Source: Bacilli bacterium (GTDB lineage: Bacteria; Bacillota_I; Bacilli_A; ML615J-28; CAG-698). From it: a stretch of DNA of 64,000 bases. The position numbers and the translations under genes are program-made. This document shows, piece after piece, positions 1 through 9,722 of this stretch. The notes under the pieces are model-generated. The model did not search any database and had not been told where the DNA came from. It saw only the letters and a list, made by a program, of their open reading frames with translations. Positions within the stretch are counted from its first letter, which is position 1. The number at the start of each line of letters is the position of its first letter. The stretch spans positions 59,633-123,632 of the forward strand of contig JAFZWP010000010.1 of the NCBI GenBank assembly GCA_017617065.1, given 5' to 3'.

Positions 1-23
1 TTTTACACATTTCAGATTTTCAT

Positions 24-1160
24 TTATAGATATTTCTTTAAATCATTTACTTTGTTTAATTCTTCCCAAGGAAAACCATCTCTTCCAAAGTGGCCATAAT
101 TTGATGTTGCACGATAAATTGGTCTACGTAAATCAAATGTTTCAATAATTCCTTTAGGAGTTAAGTTAAAGTTTTCTTTAATTGCTTTTAAGATGATATC
201 TTCTGCTACTTTACCCGTGCCAAATGTATTAACACCAATGCTTGTTGGGTCAGCTACACCAATTGCATAACTTAAGCTTACTTCACATTTATCAGCCATA
301 CCAGCAGCAACAATATTCTTAGCAATATAACGAGCCATATAAGCAGCACTTCTATCAACTTTAGTTGGGTCTTTACCACTAAATGCCCCACCACCATGGT
401 GAGCTACCCCACCATATGTATCTACGATTATCTTTCTACCTGTTAAGCCTGTATCTCCTTTTGGTCCACCAATTACAAATCTTCCTGTTGGATTAACATA
501 AAATACAGTCTTATCATCTAACAAGTTAGAAGGTATTACATATTTAATTACATTTTCAATAACAAAGTTTCTTAATTCTTCCATTGATACATTTTCATTG
601 TGTTGAGTTGATACAACTACATTATCAATTCTTTTAACTTTGCCATTTACATACTCTACAGTTACTTGACTCTTTCCATCAGGTCTTAAGTAATCAACCA
701 TTCCACTCTTTCTAACTTCAGTTAATCTTTTAGTTAGTTTATGAGCAAGAGATATTGATAGAGGCATATAGTCATCACATTCATTTGATGCATATCCATA
801 CATCATACCTTGATCACCAGCTCCATCCTTGTCTACACCTAGCGCAATATCGCTAGATTGTTCATCTAGAGCAACCATTACAGCTAAGTTATCAGCATCA
901 AAACCAATCTTACCACGGTTATAGCCAATATCGTTAACTACTTTTCTAACCACTCCTTGTACGTCCACATATGCTTCGGCTGTTACTTCACCCATAACAA
1001 ATACTAGTCCTGTTGTAGCACATACTTCTACAGCGCTTCTAGCATTTTTGTCTTGAGCAAGTAATTCATCAAGTATTGCATCAGCTATTTGGTCACATAC
1101 TTTATCAGGATGGCCTTCAGTAACTGATTCACTAGTTACTAGTTTAATAATATCTGCCAT
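24..1160 (-). CDS. metK: S-adenosylmethionine synthetase
   Basis: Cytosolic enzyme that makes S-adenosylmethionine from methionine and ATP. The 378-residue length is normal for the family. Hallmark motifs are visible: GHPDK at residues 16-20 (ATP/methionine site), GAGDQG at 113-118, and the glycine-rich [10 protein letters not shown] at 257-266. It is the last gene of a leftward operon, two bases after the TldE/PmbA gene. The operon starts at the promoter near 5460 and passes through a SAM-riboswitch-like leader, so the enzyme's product probably represses its own transcription. The remaining bases 1-23 downstream show no recognisable terminator. Function is certain by family; the regulation is inferred from the leader. 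Confidence 0.98.
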   Translation of the reverse strand: MADIIKLVTSESVTEGHPDKVCDQIADAILDELLAQDKNARSAVEVCATTGLVFVMGEVTAEAYVDVQGVVRKVVNDIGYNRGKIGFDADNLAVMVALDEQSSDIALGVDKDGAGDQGMMYGYASNECDDYMPLSISLAHKLTKRLTEVRKSGMVDYLRPDGKSQVTVEYVNGKVKRIDNVVVSTQHNENVSMEELRNFVIENVIKYVIPSNLLDDKTVFYVNPTGRFVIGGPKGDTGLTGRKIIVDTYGGVAHHGGGAFSGKDPTKVDRSAAYMARYIAKNIVAAGMADKCEVSLSYAIGVADPTSIGVNTFGTGKVAEDIILKAIKENFNLTPKGIIETFDLRRPIYRATSNYGHFGRDGFPWEELNKVNDLKKYL

Positions 1161-1162
1161 TT

Positions 1163-2482
1163 TTATTCACCTGATATTGCTACATTCTTAAATAGAATTG
1201 AAGGAGCGCCAGTTCCTCTTTCAAATGTTAAGTCAGAACCAATTTCAAAAATGTTATCATTTAACATCTTATAGAAATTACCAGCCATAACGATCAAAGT
1301 AACTGGACGGCCAATCTTACCATCTTCAACTACAAATCCAGCACACTTAAGGTTAAAATCACCACTGATTGGATTAACACCTGCATGTAAGCCATCAAAA
1401 TCAGTAATTAGTAAACCATTATTTAAATCTTTTAATAATTCATCTTTTGATTTCTTTCCTGGAACGATATATGTATTCATTCCTCTTACTCCTGTATCAG
1501 AAGCATTACCAGTAGACTCTGTGTTAAATGCTTTAGCAGTTTTTAAATTATGAATTAGTCCTTTAAATACACCATCTTTAACTAATTCTTTAGTGTAGCA
1601 TGCTACGCCTTCAGAATCGAATGGTGTTTTATGTAAAACATCTTCATGATCAATTAGTGGATCATCAATAATACTTACCATTTCATTAAATACTTTAGTA
1701 TTTTCTTTACCAGCTAAAAATGCCATTTTACGTAGAGCAGCTTCGCCATTATACATTGTTTGGAATGTAGAGAATAGGGAATTCATTGCATCATTCTTAA
1801 CAACTACATCATATGTTCCACTCTTGATTGATTTAGCGTTTAAGTGATCTAGAGCATCTTTAGATGCTTCTTTTATTACTTTATCAAAATCTAAATCTGC
1901 TAAGTTAACCTTTTGGACAATCTTAAAGCTTGTAGATGCTTGGCCATTTTCTGTTGCTACAACTTCAGCTACAATTGCACAGCCTGATCCTTTTCTACTT
2001 AAGTTTAATCCTTTAGAGTTAACTATTTTCAAAGCATTAACTTCTTCTACATACATACAGTATGGAACTGCTACAATTCTCTTATCAACTGCTAGAATAC
2101 TCTTTTCTAACTCAATTGCTTTTTCAATTTTATAAGATGTTGGATAATTGGCAATATCACTTTCTTTTTCTTCTACAGTTGGATATGATTTACTTCCACC
2201 AAATATTTCGCATACTTCTTTAGAAGTAATGAAACTTGCGTTTTGTTTTAATTCATTTAGGATTTTATCAACGTCTTCATCTAAGTTTTCTAATTCTAAA
2301 GTAGCAAGTTTATCGTTATATATAGCTTTGATAACAGCTGAAGTTACATTAGATGAATTATTCTTTTCTACTGCACCATTAGCGATTTGAATAGTCAATT
2401 CTTCGCTAGTTGATTCATTAACTTGAATATCGCTAAAGCCATATTCTTTTGCTTTCTTAATTAGTTCTTGGTAGTTAAGCAT
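1163..2482 (-). CDS. pmbA: TldE/PmbA family metalloprotease subunit
   Basis: 439-residue PmbA/TldE-family protein, the partner of TldD. In studied bacteria TldD and TldE form a heterodimer that degrades or matures unfolded and modified peptides; only TldD carries the zinc site. As expected for TldE, no HExxxH motif is seen. The family-typical C-terminal region near residue 350 ([15 protein letters not shown]) is present. The start ATG at 2482 overlaps the last base of the TldD stop codon, so the two are translationally coupled, which fits a one-to-one complex. Its partner here is fused to glutamyl-tRNA synthetase (see the 2482-5301 entry). Substrate unknown. Confidence 0.9.
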   Translation of the reverse strand: MLNYQELIKKAKEYGFSDIQVNESTSEELTIQIANGAVEKNNSSNVTSAVIKAIYNDKLATLELENLDEDVDKILNELKQNASFITSKEVCEIFGGSKSYPTVEEKESDIANYPTSYKIEKAIELEKSILAVDKRIVAVPYCMYVEEVNALKIVNSKGLNLSRKGSGCAIVAEVVATENGQASTSFKIVQKVNLADLDFDKVIKEASKDALDHLNAKSIKSGTYDVVVKNDAMNSLFSTFQTMYNGEAALRKMAFLAGKENTKVFNEMVSIIDDPLIDHEDVLHKTPFDSEGVACYTKELVKDGVFKGLIHNLKTAKAFNTESTGNASDTGVRGMNTYIVPGKKSKDELLKDLNNGLLITDFDGLHAGVNPISGDFNLKCAGFVVEDGKIGRPVTLIVMAGNFYKMLNDNIFEIGSDLTFERGTGAPSILFKNVAISGE

Positions 2483-5301
2483 TATTTTCTACCTCCTACA
2501 GTAATATTTTGTACCCTTATTGTTGGTTGACCAACATTAGTTGGGATAGATCCGCTTAAAGATCCACACATTCCTGTTGCCATTGCAAAGTTATCATTAG
2601 CAATCATATCTACATTCATTAATACTTCAGCACCAGATCCAATTAAAGTTGCGCCCTTAATTAGAGTAGTAAGTTTACCATCTTTAATTAAGTAGCCTTC
2701 TTGAACAGCAAAGTTGAATTCACCAGTTGAAGGATTAACACTTCCTCCACCCATCTTTGCTGCAAAGAATCCATCTTTAACACTAGCGATGATTTCTTCT
2801 TTAGTATATTTACCAGGAGCAAAGAATGTGTTTGTCATACGTGAAGTTGGAGAATATTTGTATGATTCTCTTCTACCTGATCCTGTAATTGGATGATTCA
2901 TTCTAAATGAATTACGATAATCTACTAAATATGATTTTAAAACACCATTTTCAATTAAAACATTACGATGAGTTAGATTACCTTCATCATCACAATTTAA
3001 TGATCCCCATTCACCATTCATTGTTCCATCATCAACTGCTGTTACGCAATCATTAGCAATCTTTTGACCAAGTTTTCCGCAGAATACTGATAAGCCTCTT
3101 GCTACACTAGTTGCTTCTAGTGAGTGAACACATGCTTCGTGTAAAATAACACCACCAAATGCATTATCAATGACTACTGTCATCTTACCACCTGCAATAT
3201 CTTCAGCGCTTAACATAGCAACAGCATTTTCCCCAACTTTCTTTCCTAAAGCAGTGAAGTTATAGTTATCAAATAATTCATAACCTTGATTCATACCATA
3301 TTGTTCACCAGCTTGTTGAGAATCGGTACCATTAGAAGCAATTGCCATTTGGGCAATACGAATGTTACATCTATTGTCATGAGCAAATGTACCATTTGAG
3401 TTAACAATTGTCACATCTTGAACGGCTTCAGTTAATCTAGTTATTGATTGAATAACTCCTTCTACCATAGCTGCATCATTTGCTTTTTTCATTAATGCTA
3501 CTTTTTCTTCTAACTTTACATCATTTGGATGTTTCTTTATCTCTACAATCTTAGGTAGTTTAGCTTGTTGTAGTGGAGCTACTTCAACCTTCTTTTCTCC
3601 ATTAAAGCTTGAAGCTAACTTTTTAGCTAAAGCTAACATTTCTTCAAATGATGTATTATTAGTATAACCATATACCTCTTCTACACCATTTAAGATTCTA
3701 ATACCAACACCATGAATGTTTTCACTATTAGCATTAGCAAGTTCTCCATTAGCCATTTGATAAGTGCGATGGAATGAATCTTCAATAAATAATTCTCCAA
3801 AGCTAGCACCAGTTGCTAAGCATGCTTCCAAAATAACTTTGTATTGTTCTTTTACTTTATCATTATCTTCTAACCAGTTAAGACTCTTATTTAATCTATC
3901 CATACTTTCCTCTTTTCCTAAAATATCAGCGATTTCTACGCTTCCACCAGGTGTAACTTCAACTCCGCTTAAAGCCACTCTAAGTACGCTATAAACTTGA
4001 CCGCTTTTAGCACCTAGCATTTCTGCGACTTTCAAAGTTGCCGCATGTAAATTATCTTCTTTCCAATCTTTAATATCATTAAATACTGGAATAGAAGCTT
4101 TAATTACAGTTCTAGCTACATCTAAATCAATCTTAAATTTCTTGTTTAAATATAATACTGGATCAAACTTCTTAAAGTTAACAATGAATTTAACTTTATC
4201 TTCAATTTCACTAAAGATTTCAATTCTACTTTGGAGAAGCTTACCAAACTTAACATAGTCATATTTACCAGCTATACTGCTCGACTCAAAAAATGGAGTA
4301 GCATATTCCATAAATTTATCAAATGGTAATTCTTTGATGTATTCACCATTTAACCATCTCATCTTCTTAGCATCAAAGATTGAGCTTGATTTAGAAATAC
4401 CATCAACGCTAAACTTTTCAATTAGTTGTTCTAATGTAAACTTTTCTTCTTCACCTTTTGGACTCCATCCAACTAAAGCAATGTAATTGATAATTGCTTC
4501 AGGTAAATATCCTTTTTCAATAAAGTCTTCAAAGTTTGCATCTCCATAACGTTTAGATAATTTATGAGTTTCATCTCTCATGATTGGAGTTACATGCATA
4601 TAGAAAGGTCTTTCCCATCCAAATGCATCATATAATAAATTATATTTAGGAGTAGATGATAAATATTCATTACCTCTAATAACATGAGTTATGCCCATTA
4701 AGTGATCATCAACTACATTAGCAAAATTATATGTAGGTAGTCCATCACTCTTAATTAGAATTTGATCTTCTAATTCATTATTTGGTACTTCCACATGCCC
4801 ATATACCATATCTTCAAAACTAGATACGCCTTCATTATTAATGTTTTGGCGAATAACGTAAGGTACTCCGCTTGCTAACTTTTCTTCAATTTCTTCTTTT
4901 GATAGATGTAAGCAGTGTTTATCATATCTCTTAAAGCCATTTTCATTAACTAAAGAATCTAGTCTTTCTTTATCACAGAAACAATAATATGCGGCACCTT
5001 TTTCAATTAATTCTTTAGCATATTTTAAATATATTTCTTTTCTTTGCGTTTGCACATATGGGCCGTATGCTCCACCTTCATTAGGTCCTTCATCTGGCTT
5101 AATACCAGTTAAATCTAATGCTTTATATATAGCTTCAACTGCTCCAGGGACAAATCTTTCTAAGTCAGTATCTTCAATTCTTAAAATGAAGTCACCACCA
5201 TTTTGTTTTGCATATAAATATGCATATAGTGCGGTACGTAATCCCCCAACATGTAAAAATCCAGTTGGACTTGGAGCAAATCTTGTTCTAACTTTATTCA
5301 T
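2482..5301 (-). CDS. Glutamyl-tRNA synthetase fused to TldD protease subunit
   Basis: One uninterrupted 939-residue frame with two complete enzymes. Residues 1 to about 478 are a class I glutamyl-tRNA synthetase: the HIGH-like PSPTGFLHVGG at 10-20, a zinc-type CxC...CxH at 107, 109, 130 and 132, a KLSKR signature at 247-251, and a full anticodon-binding tail. Residues from about 485 to 939 are TldD, with the metal-binding HEACVH at 721-726 and the glycine-rich C-terminal region of the family. No methionine with a ribosome site lies near the junction, so separate TldD translation is unlikely. The start at 5301 follows AGGAGG. The gene heads the operon with tldE and metK. I do not know this fusion from characterised bacteria. 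Each half is confident; what joining them does is unknown. Confidence 0.93.
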   Translation of the reverse strand: MNKVRTRFAPSPTGFLHVGGLRTALYAYLYAKQNGGDFILRIEDTDLERFVPGAVEAIYKALDLTGIKPDEGPNEGGAYGPYVQTQRKEIYLKYAKELIEKGAAYYCFCDKERLDSLVNENGFKRYDKHCLHLSKEEIEEKLASGVPYVIRQNINNEGVSSFEDMVYGHVEVPNNELEDQILIKSDGLPTYNFANVVDDHLMGITHVIRGNEYLSSTPKYNLLYDAFGWERPFYMHVTPIMRDETHKLSKRYGDANFEDFIEKGYLPEAIINYIALVGWSPKGEEEKFTLEQLIEKFSVDGISKSSSIFDAKKMRWLNGEYIKELPFDKFMEYATPFFESSSIAGKYDYVKFGKLLQSRIEIFSEIEDKVKFIVNFKKFDPVLYLNKKFKIDLDVARTVIKASIPVFNDIKDWKEDNLHAATLKVAEMLGAKSGQVYSVLRVALSGVEVTPGGSVEIADILGKEESMDRLNKSLNWLEDNDKVKEQYKVILEACLATGASFGELFIEDSFHRTYQMANGELANANSENIHGVGIRILNGVEEVYGYTNNTSFEEMLALAKKLASSFNGEKKVEVAPLQQAKLPKIVEIKKHPNDVKLEEKVALMKKANDAAMVEGVIQSITRLTEAVQDVTIVNSNGTFAHDNRCNIRIAQMAIASNGTDSQQAGEQYGMNQGYELFDNYNFTALGKKVGENAVAMLSAEDIAGGKMTVVIDNAFGGVILHEACVHSLEATSVARGLSVFCGKLGQKIANDCVTAVDDGTMNGEWGSLNCDDEGNLTHRNVLIENGVLKSYLVDYRNSFRMNHPITGSGRRESYKYSPTSRMTNTFFAPGKYTKEEIIASVKDGFFAAKMGGGSVNPSTGEFNFAVQEGYLIKDGKLTTLIKGATLIGSGAEVLMNVDMIANDNFAMATGMCGSLSGSIPTNVGQPTIRVQNITVGGRK

Positions 5302-5311
5302 ATCTTCCTCC

Positions 5312-5340
5312 TAAAAAAATAGACTCATCCACGATGAGTC
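5312..5340 (-). terminator. Riboswitch-controlled terminator before gltX::tldD
   Basis: On the minus strand an 8-bp stem (GACTCATC paired with GATGAGTC, loop GTG) is followed by an A and a run of T. It ends just upstream of the AGGAGG site of the fusion gene. The CATCG in its left arm is complementary to CGATG in the 3' end of the riboswitch P1 helix, so an antiterminator can form when P1 is open. It probably also stops transcripts from gdhA, which has no terminator of its own. Confidence 0.85.
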
Positions 5341-5348
5341 TTCTTTTT

Positions 5349-5428
5349 CCATCGTTCAAGCTTTAGCACCTTGCCATAGGTAGGTTGCTGATGGGTCACA
5401 GAGCTTGCCTCTAGCCATCTCTTTATGG
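5349..5428 (-). ncRNA. SAM riboswitch (S-box superfamily, P4-less variant)
   Basis: The minus-strand leader has the S-box core GCAACC...AAGGTGCTAAA around a P3 hairpin, preceded by AAAGAG and a P2 helix GATGG...CCATC that carries an inner AGAG/CTCT stem. The P2 loop (GCAAGC) is complementary to GCTTG after the core, giving the family pseudoknot. P1 pairs CCAT (5425-5428) with ATGG (5349-5352). No P4 hairpin is visible between the core and P1, unlike classical SAM-I and more like SAM-I/IV variants. It is followed by a terminator and an operon ending in metK, which supports SAM sensing. No T-box sequence is present although the first gene is a tRNA synthetase. Confidence 0.82.
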
Positions 5429-5445
5429 TCTATTAATCTATATCA

Positions 5446-5474
5446 ATTTTACTTTTTTTTATCTTCCTTGTCAA
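5446..5474 (-). promoter_or_regulatory. Promoter of the SAM-leader / gltX::tldD-pmbA-metK operon
   Basis: Minus-strand TTGACA at 5469-5474, a 17-base spacer, then TAAAAT at 5446-5451. The expected start of transcription is about ten bases before the riboswitch. It lies directly after the gdhA stop codon. Confidence 0.8.
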
Positions 5475-5484
5475 TAAATACTAT

Positions 5485-6828
5485 TTATAAGATACCTTGA
5501 GCAATCATTGCTTTAGCAACTTTTTCAAATCCCGCAATGTTAGCTCCCTTTACAGAATTGAATGGGTCGTTGTAACTAGATGCAATATCAAATACTTTAA
5601 CGCAAATTGCTTCCATTTGTTTATGTAAGTAGTTATCAACTTCTTCAAATGTCCAAGATAGTCGACTTGCGTTTTGGGCCATTTCTAATCCTGATACCAT
5701 AACCCCACCTGCATTAGCTGCTTTAGCAGGAGCATATAAAATCTTGTTGGCAATAAAGAAGTTTGTGGCATCCATTGTGCAAGGCATATTAGCACCTTCA
5801 CCTACGGCTTTAACACCATTTGCTACTAACACTTTAGCAATATCTAAATCAATTTCATTTTGCGTTGCGCAAGGTAGAGCAATGTCACATTTAATACTCC
5901 ATACACCTTTTGATCCTTCAAAATATTTAGCATCTTTATCTTGCTTTGCATACTCAGAGATTCTAGCACGTTTATCTTCTTTTAATCCTCTCATTAGATC
6001 AAAGTTAATGCCTTTAGGATTATATACATATCCATTAGAATCGCTCATAGCAATTACTTTACCGCCTAACTCATATGCCTTTTTACAAGCATATAAAGCA
6101 ACATTACCAGACCCACTAATAACTACATCTTTACCTTTAAATGAATCATTTGCCATCTTTTCTAACATTTTACTAACAAAATAGCAAAGTCCAAATCCAG
6201 TAGCTTCTTTTCTAGCTAGGCTTCCACCATATTCAAGACCTTTCCCAGTTAAGACACCAGCATCGTAAGAATCTTTATATTTCTTATAAGCACCAAATAA
6301 ATATCCAATCTCTCTACCACCAACGCCGATATCTCCAGCAGGTACATCTACATTTTCTCCAATATGTCTATTTAACTCTAACATGAAGTTTTGGCAAAAT
6401 CTCATGATTTCATTATCTGATTTACCTTTAGGATCAAAATCAGATCCACCTTTGCCCCCACCCATAGATAGACCTGTAAGCGAATTTTTAAAGATTTGTT
6501 CAAATCCTAAAAACTTAATAATACTTTTATTTACACTTGGATGAAATCTGAGACCACCTTTATATGGTCCAATTGCACTATTAAACTGAATTCTGTATCC
6601 TCTGTTAACATGAGCAACTCCATTATCATCAACCCATGTAACTCTAAATTCAACACTTCTTTCTGGTTCCACAATTCTTTCCATAATAGCGTTTGCTTCA
6701 ATTTCTGGGTGTTCATCCACATAATCACTTAATGATTCAAACACTTCATTTACTGCTTGAAGAAACTCAGGTTCAAATTTATCTCTTGCCTTTACGCTTT
6801 CATACACTCTACTTAGATATTTATTCAT
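5485..6828 (-). CDS. gdhA: NADP-type glutamate dehydrogenase
   Basis: Interconverts 2-oxoglutarate plus ammonia and glutamate, in the cytosol. Conserved blocks include GGGKGGSDF near residues 123-131 with the catalytic-region lysine, PAGDIGVGGREIG, and a Rossmann motif GSGNVA. I set the start at ATG 6828 (447 residues, the usual family length). An in-frame ATG at 6855 overlaps a TATAAT -10 element (6854-6859) and would lie upstream of the mRNA start, whereas AAGGTG sits correctly before 6828. It is a single-gene unit downstream of a terminator. There is no own terminator before the next promoter, so readthrough probably ends at the SAM-leader terminator. Confidence 0.95.
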   Translation of the reverse strand: MNKYLSRVYESVKARDKFEPEFLQAVNEVFESLSDYVDEHPEIEANAIMERIVEPERSVEFRVTWVDDNGVAHVNRGYRIQFNSAIGPYKGGLRFHPSVNKSIIKFLGFEQIFKNSLTGLSMGGGKGGSDFDPKGKSDNEIMRFCQNFMLELNRHIGENVDVPAGDIGVGGREIGYLFGAYKKYKDSYDAGVLTGKGLEYGGSLARKEATGFGLCYFVSKMLEKMANDSFKGKDVVISGSGNVALYACKKAYELGGKVIAMSDSNGYVYNPKGINFDLMRGLKEDKRARISEYAKQDKDAKYFEGSKGVWSIKCDIALPCATQNEIDLDIAKVLVANGVKAVGEGANMPCTMDATNFFIANKILYAPAKAANAGGVMVSGLEMAQNASRLSWTFEEVDNYLHKQMEAICVKVFDIASSYNDPFNSVKGANIAGFEKVAKAMIAQGIL

Positions 6829-6853
6829 ATATTTCACCTTCTTTTTATAATTC

Positions 6854-6859
6854 ATTATA
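6854..6859 (-). promoter_or_regulatory. -10 element of gdhA
   Basis: TATAAT on the minus strand, about 25 bases upstream of the chosen gdhA start. The -35 region (TTTATT) is weak. It sets the start by ruling out the upstream in-frame ATG. Confidence 0.55.
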
Positions 6860-6882
6860 GCACTACTAAATTTATTAATAAA

Positions 6883-6917
6883 GAAAAAAAATAACTATTA
6901 GTTTCCTAATAGTTATT
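6883..6917 (-). terminator. Terminator of the GGDEF-SIS operon
   Basis: A 12-bp perfect stem (AATAACTATTAG / CTAATAGTTATT) with a four-base loop is followed by a long T run on the minus strand, immediately after the SIS-domain gene stop. Confidence 0.9.
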
Positions 6918-8252
6918 TTAACTAAACAATACTCTTATAATTAAATGAGCAAATAAATCTAAGCAAGTTGATGGTAATTTAACTGGAATAATCAATTCAT
7001 TGCTAAACAATTTATTCCTACTTACATTACCAATGCGAGCTACAATTTGCTCCTTATAATTACCTCCTTCTTTACAGAAGGAAGTTAATTCTTCTAAATC
7101 ATAATGTTCATTCACATCAATAAATACTAAATTATATTGATAACGACTTTGATCATATTCATTTCCAATTAAGTAATCAAATAATTCACTAGAATGGAAC
7201 GAAGTAATCTTAGGATTATTTACCCCTAATAATTTATAAGTATTCTTTGATTCATTAAGTCCTTTAATGTTTCTTCTAAACACATGTTGCCAAGCAATTG
7301 ATGTTGGGTAAAGAGCATCAAATGCAATTGATTTAGGAGAATCAGTACTTCTATCCATACGTTTTTTAAATGATGGGCAGTTGCATCTATCTTGCTCATC
7401 AACAAGTATTGCTAGCATATCAACTAAATAATTATGAGTTAGATAAGCATTATTACTATCTTTAAATTCAGATAGTTTTGTTAAAGCAATTTTAGTTTTT
7501 TCTTTTTGGAATCCTTTATTAATTACATTAAAGCATCTAGCATAATCATTAATTGATAAAGCCCCTAATCCTCTATCAATTAATACTTTATATTCATCAT
7601 CAATTAGGTTTTCTTTTAACCATTCATTACTAATAATTTCTAAAACTGAATATGAATAGATTAGTTCTTTAAATAAACTAGTATTAGTAGTTTCATTATC
7701 TAAACATATTTTAATGATATTTTTATTAGATAAAACGCTCTTAGCTGTGTCAATTGATGCTATTTTTTCTTTACTAATATTATATAAATAATATACACTA
7801 GCACCTATTTTAGATGCTGTTATAGCTGCTTGGTTAATGGCGCGAGATGATCCATCACTTGCATATACTATACAAATATCACCATCATTAACTTCAGCTT
7901 CAATTTGGCGATTACCAATCATATATAAATCTTTAAAATCTATTTCATTATTAATGATTGTTAAATCAGAACCAATACTAATACTATTTACATAGTTATA
8001 GTTTGCTAAGAATTCATCTTTTCTATCCGGTATGATATTAATCAAATTAAGCCAGAATTTTCTAATACTGGCTTCAATTTGCATTGCTAAACGGCCTAAA
8101 CTTGCGCATCCTACTAAAAACAATGATTTATGTTGATAAAGAGAGCGCTTGGCATCGATTAACAAATTAGTATAAATTTTAGATTTAAATACTTTTACTA
8201 AATTATTAGTAACATCTTTATCGATTAAATCTATCTTCTTTAAATCTAACAT
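6918..8252 (-). CDS. SIS-domain sugar-phosphate binding protein (MurQ/GKRP-like)
   Basis: 444 residues, apparently cytosolic. Near residue 48 it has a phosphosugar-loop-like stretch (GCASLGRLAMQIEA) resembling the GAGTSGRL of N-acetylmuramic acid 6-phosphate etherase and glucokinase regulatory protein. Around 128-150 there is a second nucleotide- or sugar-binding-like segment (VYASDGSSRAINQAA). The C-terminal half may be a second, diverged SIS-like domain. Etherase catalytic residues cannot be confirmed by eye, so an enzymatic role is not claimed. The start overlaps the stop of the upstream GGDEF gene by one base, so a phosphosugar-binding protein is translationally coupled to a cyclic-di-GMP synthase. 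Sugar-derived ligand sensing is an inference. Confidence 0.6.
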   Translation of the reverse strand: MLDLKKIDLIDKDVTNNLVKVFKSKIYTNLLIDAKRSLYQHKSLFLVGCASLGRLAMQIEASIRKFWLNLINIIPDRKDEFLANYNYVNSISIGSDLTIINNEIDFKDLYMIGNRQIEAEVNDGDICIVYASDGSSRAINQAAITASKIGASVYYLYNISKEKIASIDTAKSVLSNKNIIKICLDNETTNTSLFKELIYSYSVLEIISNEWLKENLIDDEYKVLIDRGLGALSINDYARCFNVINKGFQKEKTKIALTKLSEFKDSNNAYLTHNYLVDMLAILVDEQDRCNCPSFKKRMDRSTDSPKSIAFDALYPTSIAWQHVFRRNIKGLNESKNTYKLLGVNNPKITSFHSSELFDYLIGNEYDQSRYQYNLVFIDVNEHYDLEELTSFCKEGGNYKEQIVARIGNVSRNKLFSNELIIPVKLPSTCLDLFAHLIIRVLFS

Positions 8253-9616
8253 TATTTATTTTCCTTTAGATAAGCTTTGTGGATATACATTGCTTCATCT
8301 GCTCTTTCAAATACTTTAGCTAGATTATCACCATCTTGATAATCACTAATACCTACTGCTACAACTGCATCTTCAGTAGTATTATTATTAAGTGATATTG
8401 ATTTAATGTCTTTCACTAACTGTTCACGATTTTCATAATCTTGACCAGTAAGTAAGGCAACAAATTCATCGCCACCAATTCGATATACCGGTGAATGCTT
8501 AAATGTTTGACAAATAATTTGGCATGCTCCACAAAGATATTTATCCCCTTCTTGGTGGCCTTTGTTATCATTAACAACCTTTAAGTCATTAACATCACAT
8601 ACTACAACTGCAAACTCATTTAAATCACCATTATTAATTGATTCATTAATTTTAGCTTCTTTAATAACATAAGCATATTTACTTTTAACTCCTGTTAAAG
8701 CATCACGATTAGCAAGTTGCATTGCTCTTTCATATTCTTGTTCAGCTCTAACTTGTGCATCTACATCACTAACACCGATTACAATATGAGTATCATCATC
8801 TTCAACTCTAATCGCTTTAGCGCGAACATATCGATATTGTCCATTGTAATCAATTCTAAAGTTAACAGCATAAGTTTTATTCTTAGCTAAGCCTCTAATG
8901 ATCTTTTCTTTTCCTAAAGCTAAATTAATTTTATTAATATCATCAGGATGAGCCAGTCTAAATATTAATCCTTGAATTACATCAAAGAATCTAGTTCCAC
9001 TCTTTTCAACCTTAAGTTGTTTATAATCTGCATTAGAACTATATTCTACGAATTCATCTGTTTCAATATTAATATAATAAATGATAAAGAAATCTCTAGC
9101 TAAGCTATAAGCAATAGCTGAATATGAAATATTTTTCTTAACATCCCTTTCATATTTTTTTAACCATTCTATTTCATTATCCGCATTTTTAATACATAAC
9201 AATAGATGATCTTTCTTATCGTCTAAGTACCCACAAGTAGAGCGGATATATGTAATCTTACCATCCATCAATAATCTATAAGCAATTGATACGTTGCCAT
9301 TTTCTAAAGATTTAAGTAAGAAATCTTTATTAAACATCGCAATAACTTTTTCATAATCTTCAGGATAAATAATCTTACGAAGGTTTTTGTCTCCATCTTT
9401 AAAAAAGTCTTCTCCACTTTGTTCAATATCAAACGTTTTAAAGCCATCATTAGAACTATATTCTACGTAATTGTTATTCTTTAAATTAACATAGTAAATA
9501 GAAAAGATATCTTTAACCATCCAACTAGTCATTGCTGAATGGTCAACCACTTCTTTATTAACTATATTATTATCTAGTGATGGATTAAGTCCGAATCTTT
9601 TCTCTAAACTACTCAT
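8252..9616 (-). CDS. Diguanylate cyclase with two PAS-like domains
   Basis: 454 residues, no membrane segments. Two related sensory modules (about 30-150 and 160-285) both contain an IYYVN/IYYIN...FVEYSS pattern and look like tandem PAS domains. A GGDEF domain follows from about 300, with the intact motif RIGGDEF near 375, so the protein should make cyclic di-GMP from two GTP. I see no RxxD inhibitory site five residues before GGDEF. The start ATG at 9616 follows TGAGG and a good promoter. It is co-transcribed with the SIS-domain gene. The signal sensed is unknown. Confidence 0.88.
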   Translation of the reverse strand: MSSLEKRFGLNPSLDNNIVNKEVVDHSAMTSWMVKDIFSIYYVNLKNNNYVEYSSNDGFKTFDIEQSGEDFFKDGDKNLRKIIYPEDYEKVIAMFNKDFLLKSLENGNVSIAYRLLMDGKITYIRSTCGYLDDKKDHLLLCIKNADNEIEWLKKYERDVKKNISYSAIAYSLARDFFIIYYINIETDEFVEYSSNADYKQLKVEKSGTRFFDVIQGLIFRLAHPDDINKINLALGKEKIIRGLAKNKTYAVNFRIDYNGQYRYVRAKAIRVEDDDTHIVIGVSDVDAQVRAEQEYERAMQLANRDALTGVKSKYAYVIKEAKINESINNGDLNEFAVVVCDVNDLKVVNDNKGHQEGDKYLCGACQIICQTFKHSPVYRIGGDEFVALLTGQDYENREQLVKDIKSISLNNNTTEDAVVAVGISDYQDGDNLAKVFERADEAMYIHKAYLKENK

Positions 9617-9637
9617 AAACTACCTCATTCTATCACC

Positions 9638-9665
9638 ATTATAACATAAATTCTTGATTAAACAA
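9638..9665 (-). promoter_or_regulatory. Promoter of the GGDEF-SIS operon
   Basis: Minus-strand TTGTTT (9660-9665), 16 bases, TATAAT (9638-9643), ending 21 bases before the start codon. Confidence 0.6.
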
Positions 9666-9680
9666 TAATAAAAACCAATT

Positions 9681-9717
9681 AAAAAACCTGCTTCCAAATA
9701 ATATCGGAAACAGGCTG
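9681..9717 (-). terminator. Terminator of the DUF1846 gene
   Basis: Minus-strand stem CCTGTTTCC / GGAAGCAGG with one mismatch, an AT-rich loop and then six T, just after the stop of the DUF1846 gene. Confidence 0.8.
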
Positions 9718-9722
9718 ATTTA

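Noticed and set aside
5349..5428. T-box leader, because the first gene downstream is a tRNA synthetase
   Set aside because: No T-box bulge sequence (TGGNACCGCG-like) or specifier stem is visible; the S-box core and the metK gene in the operon fit SAM sensing.
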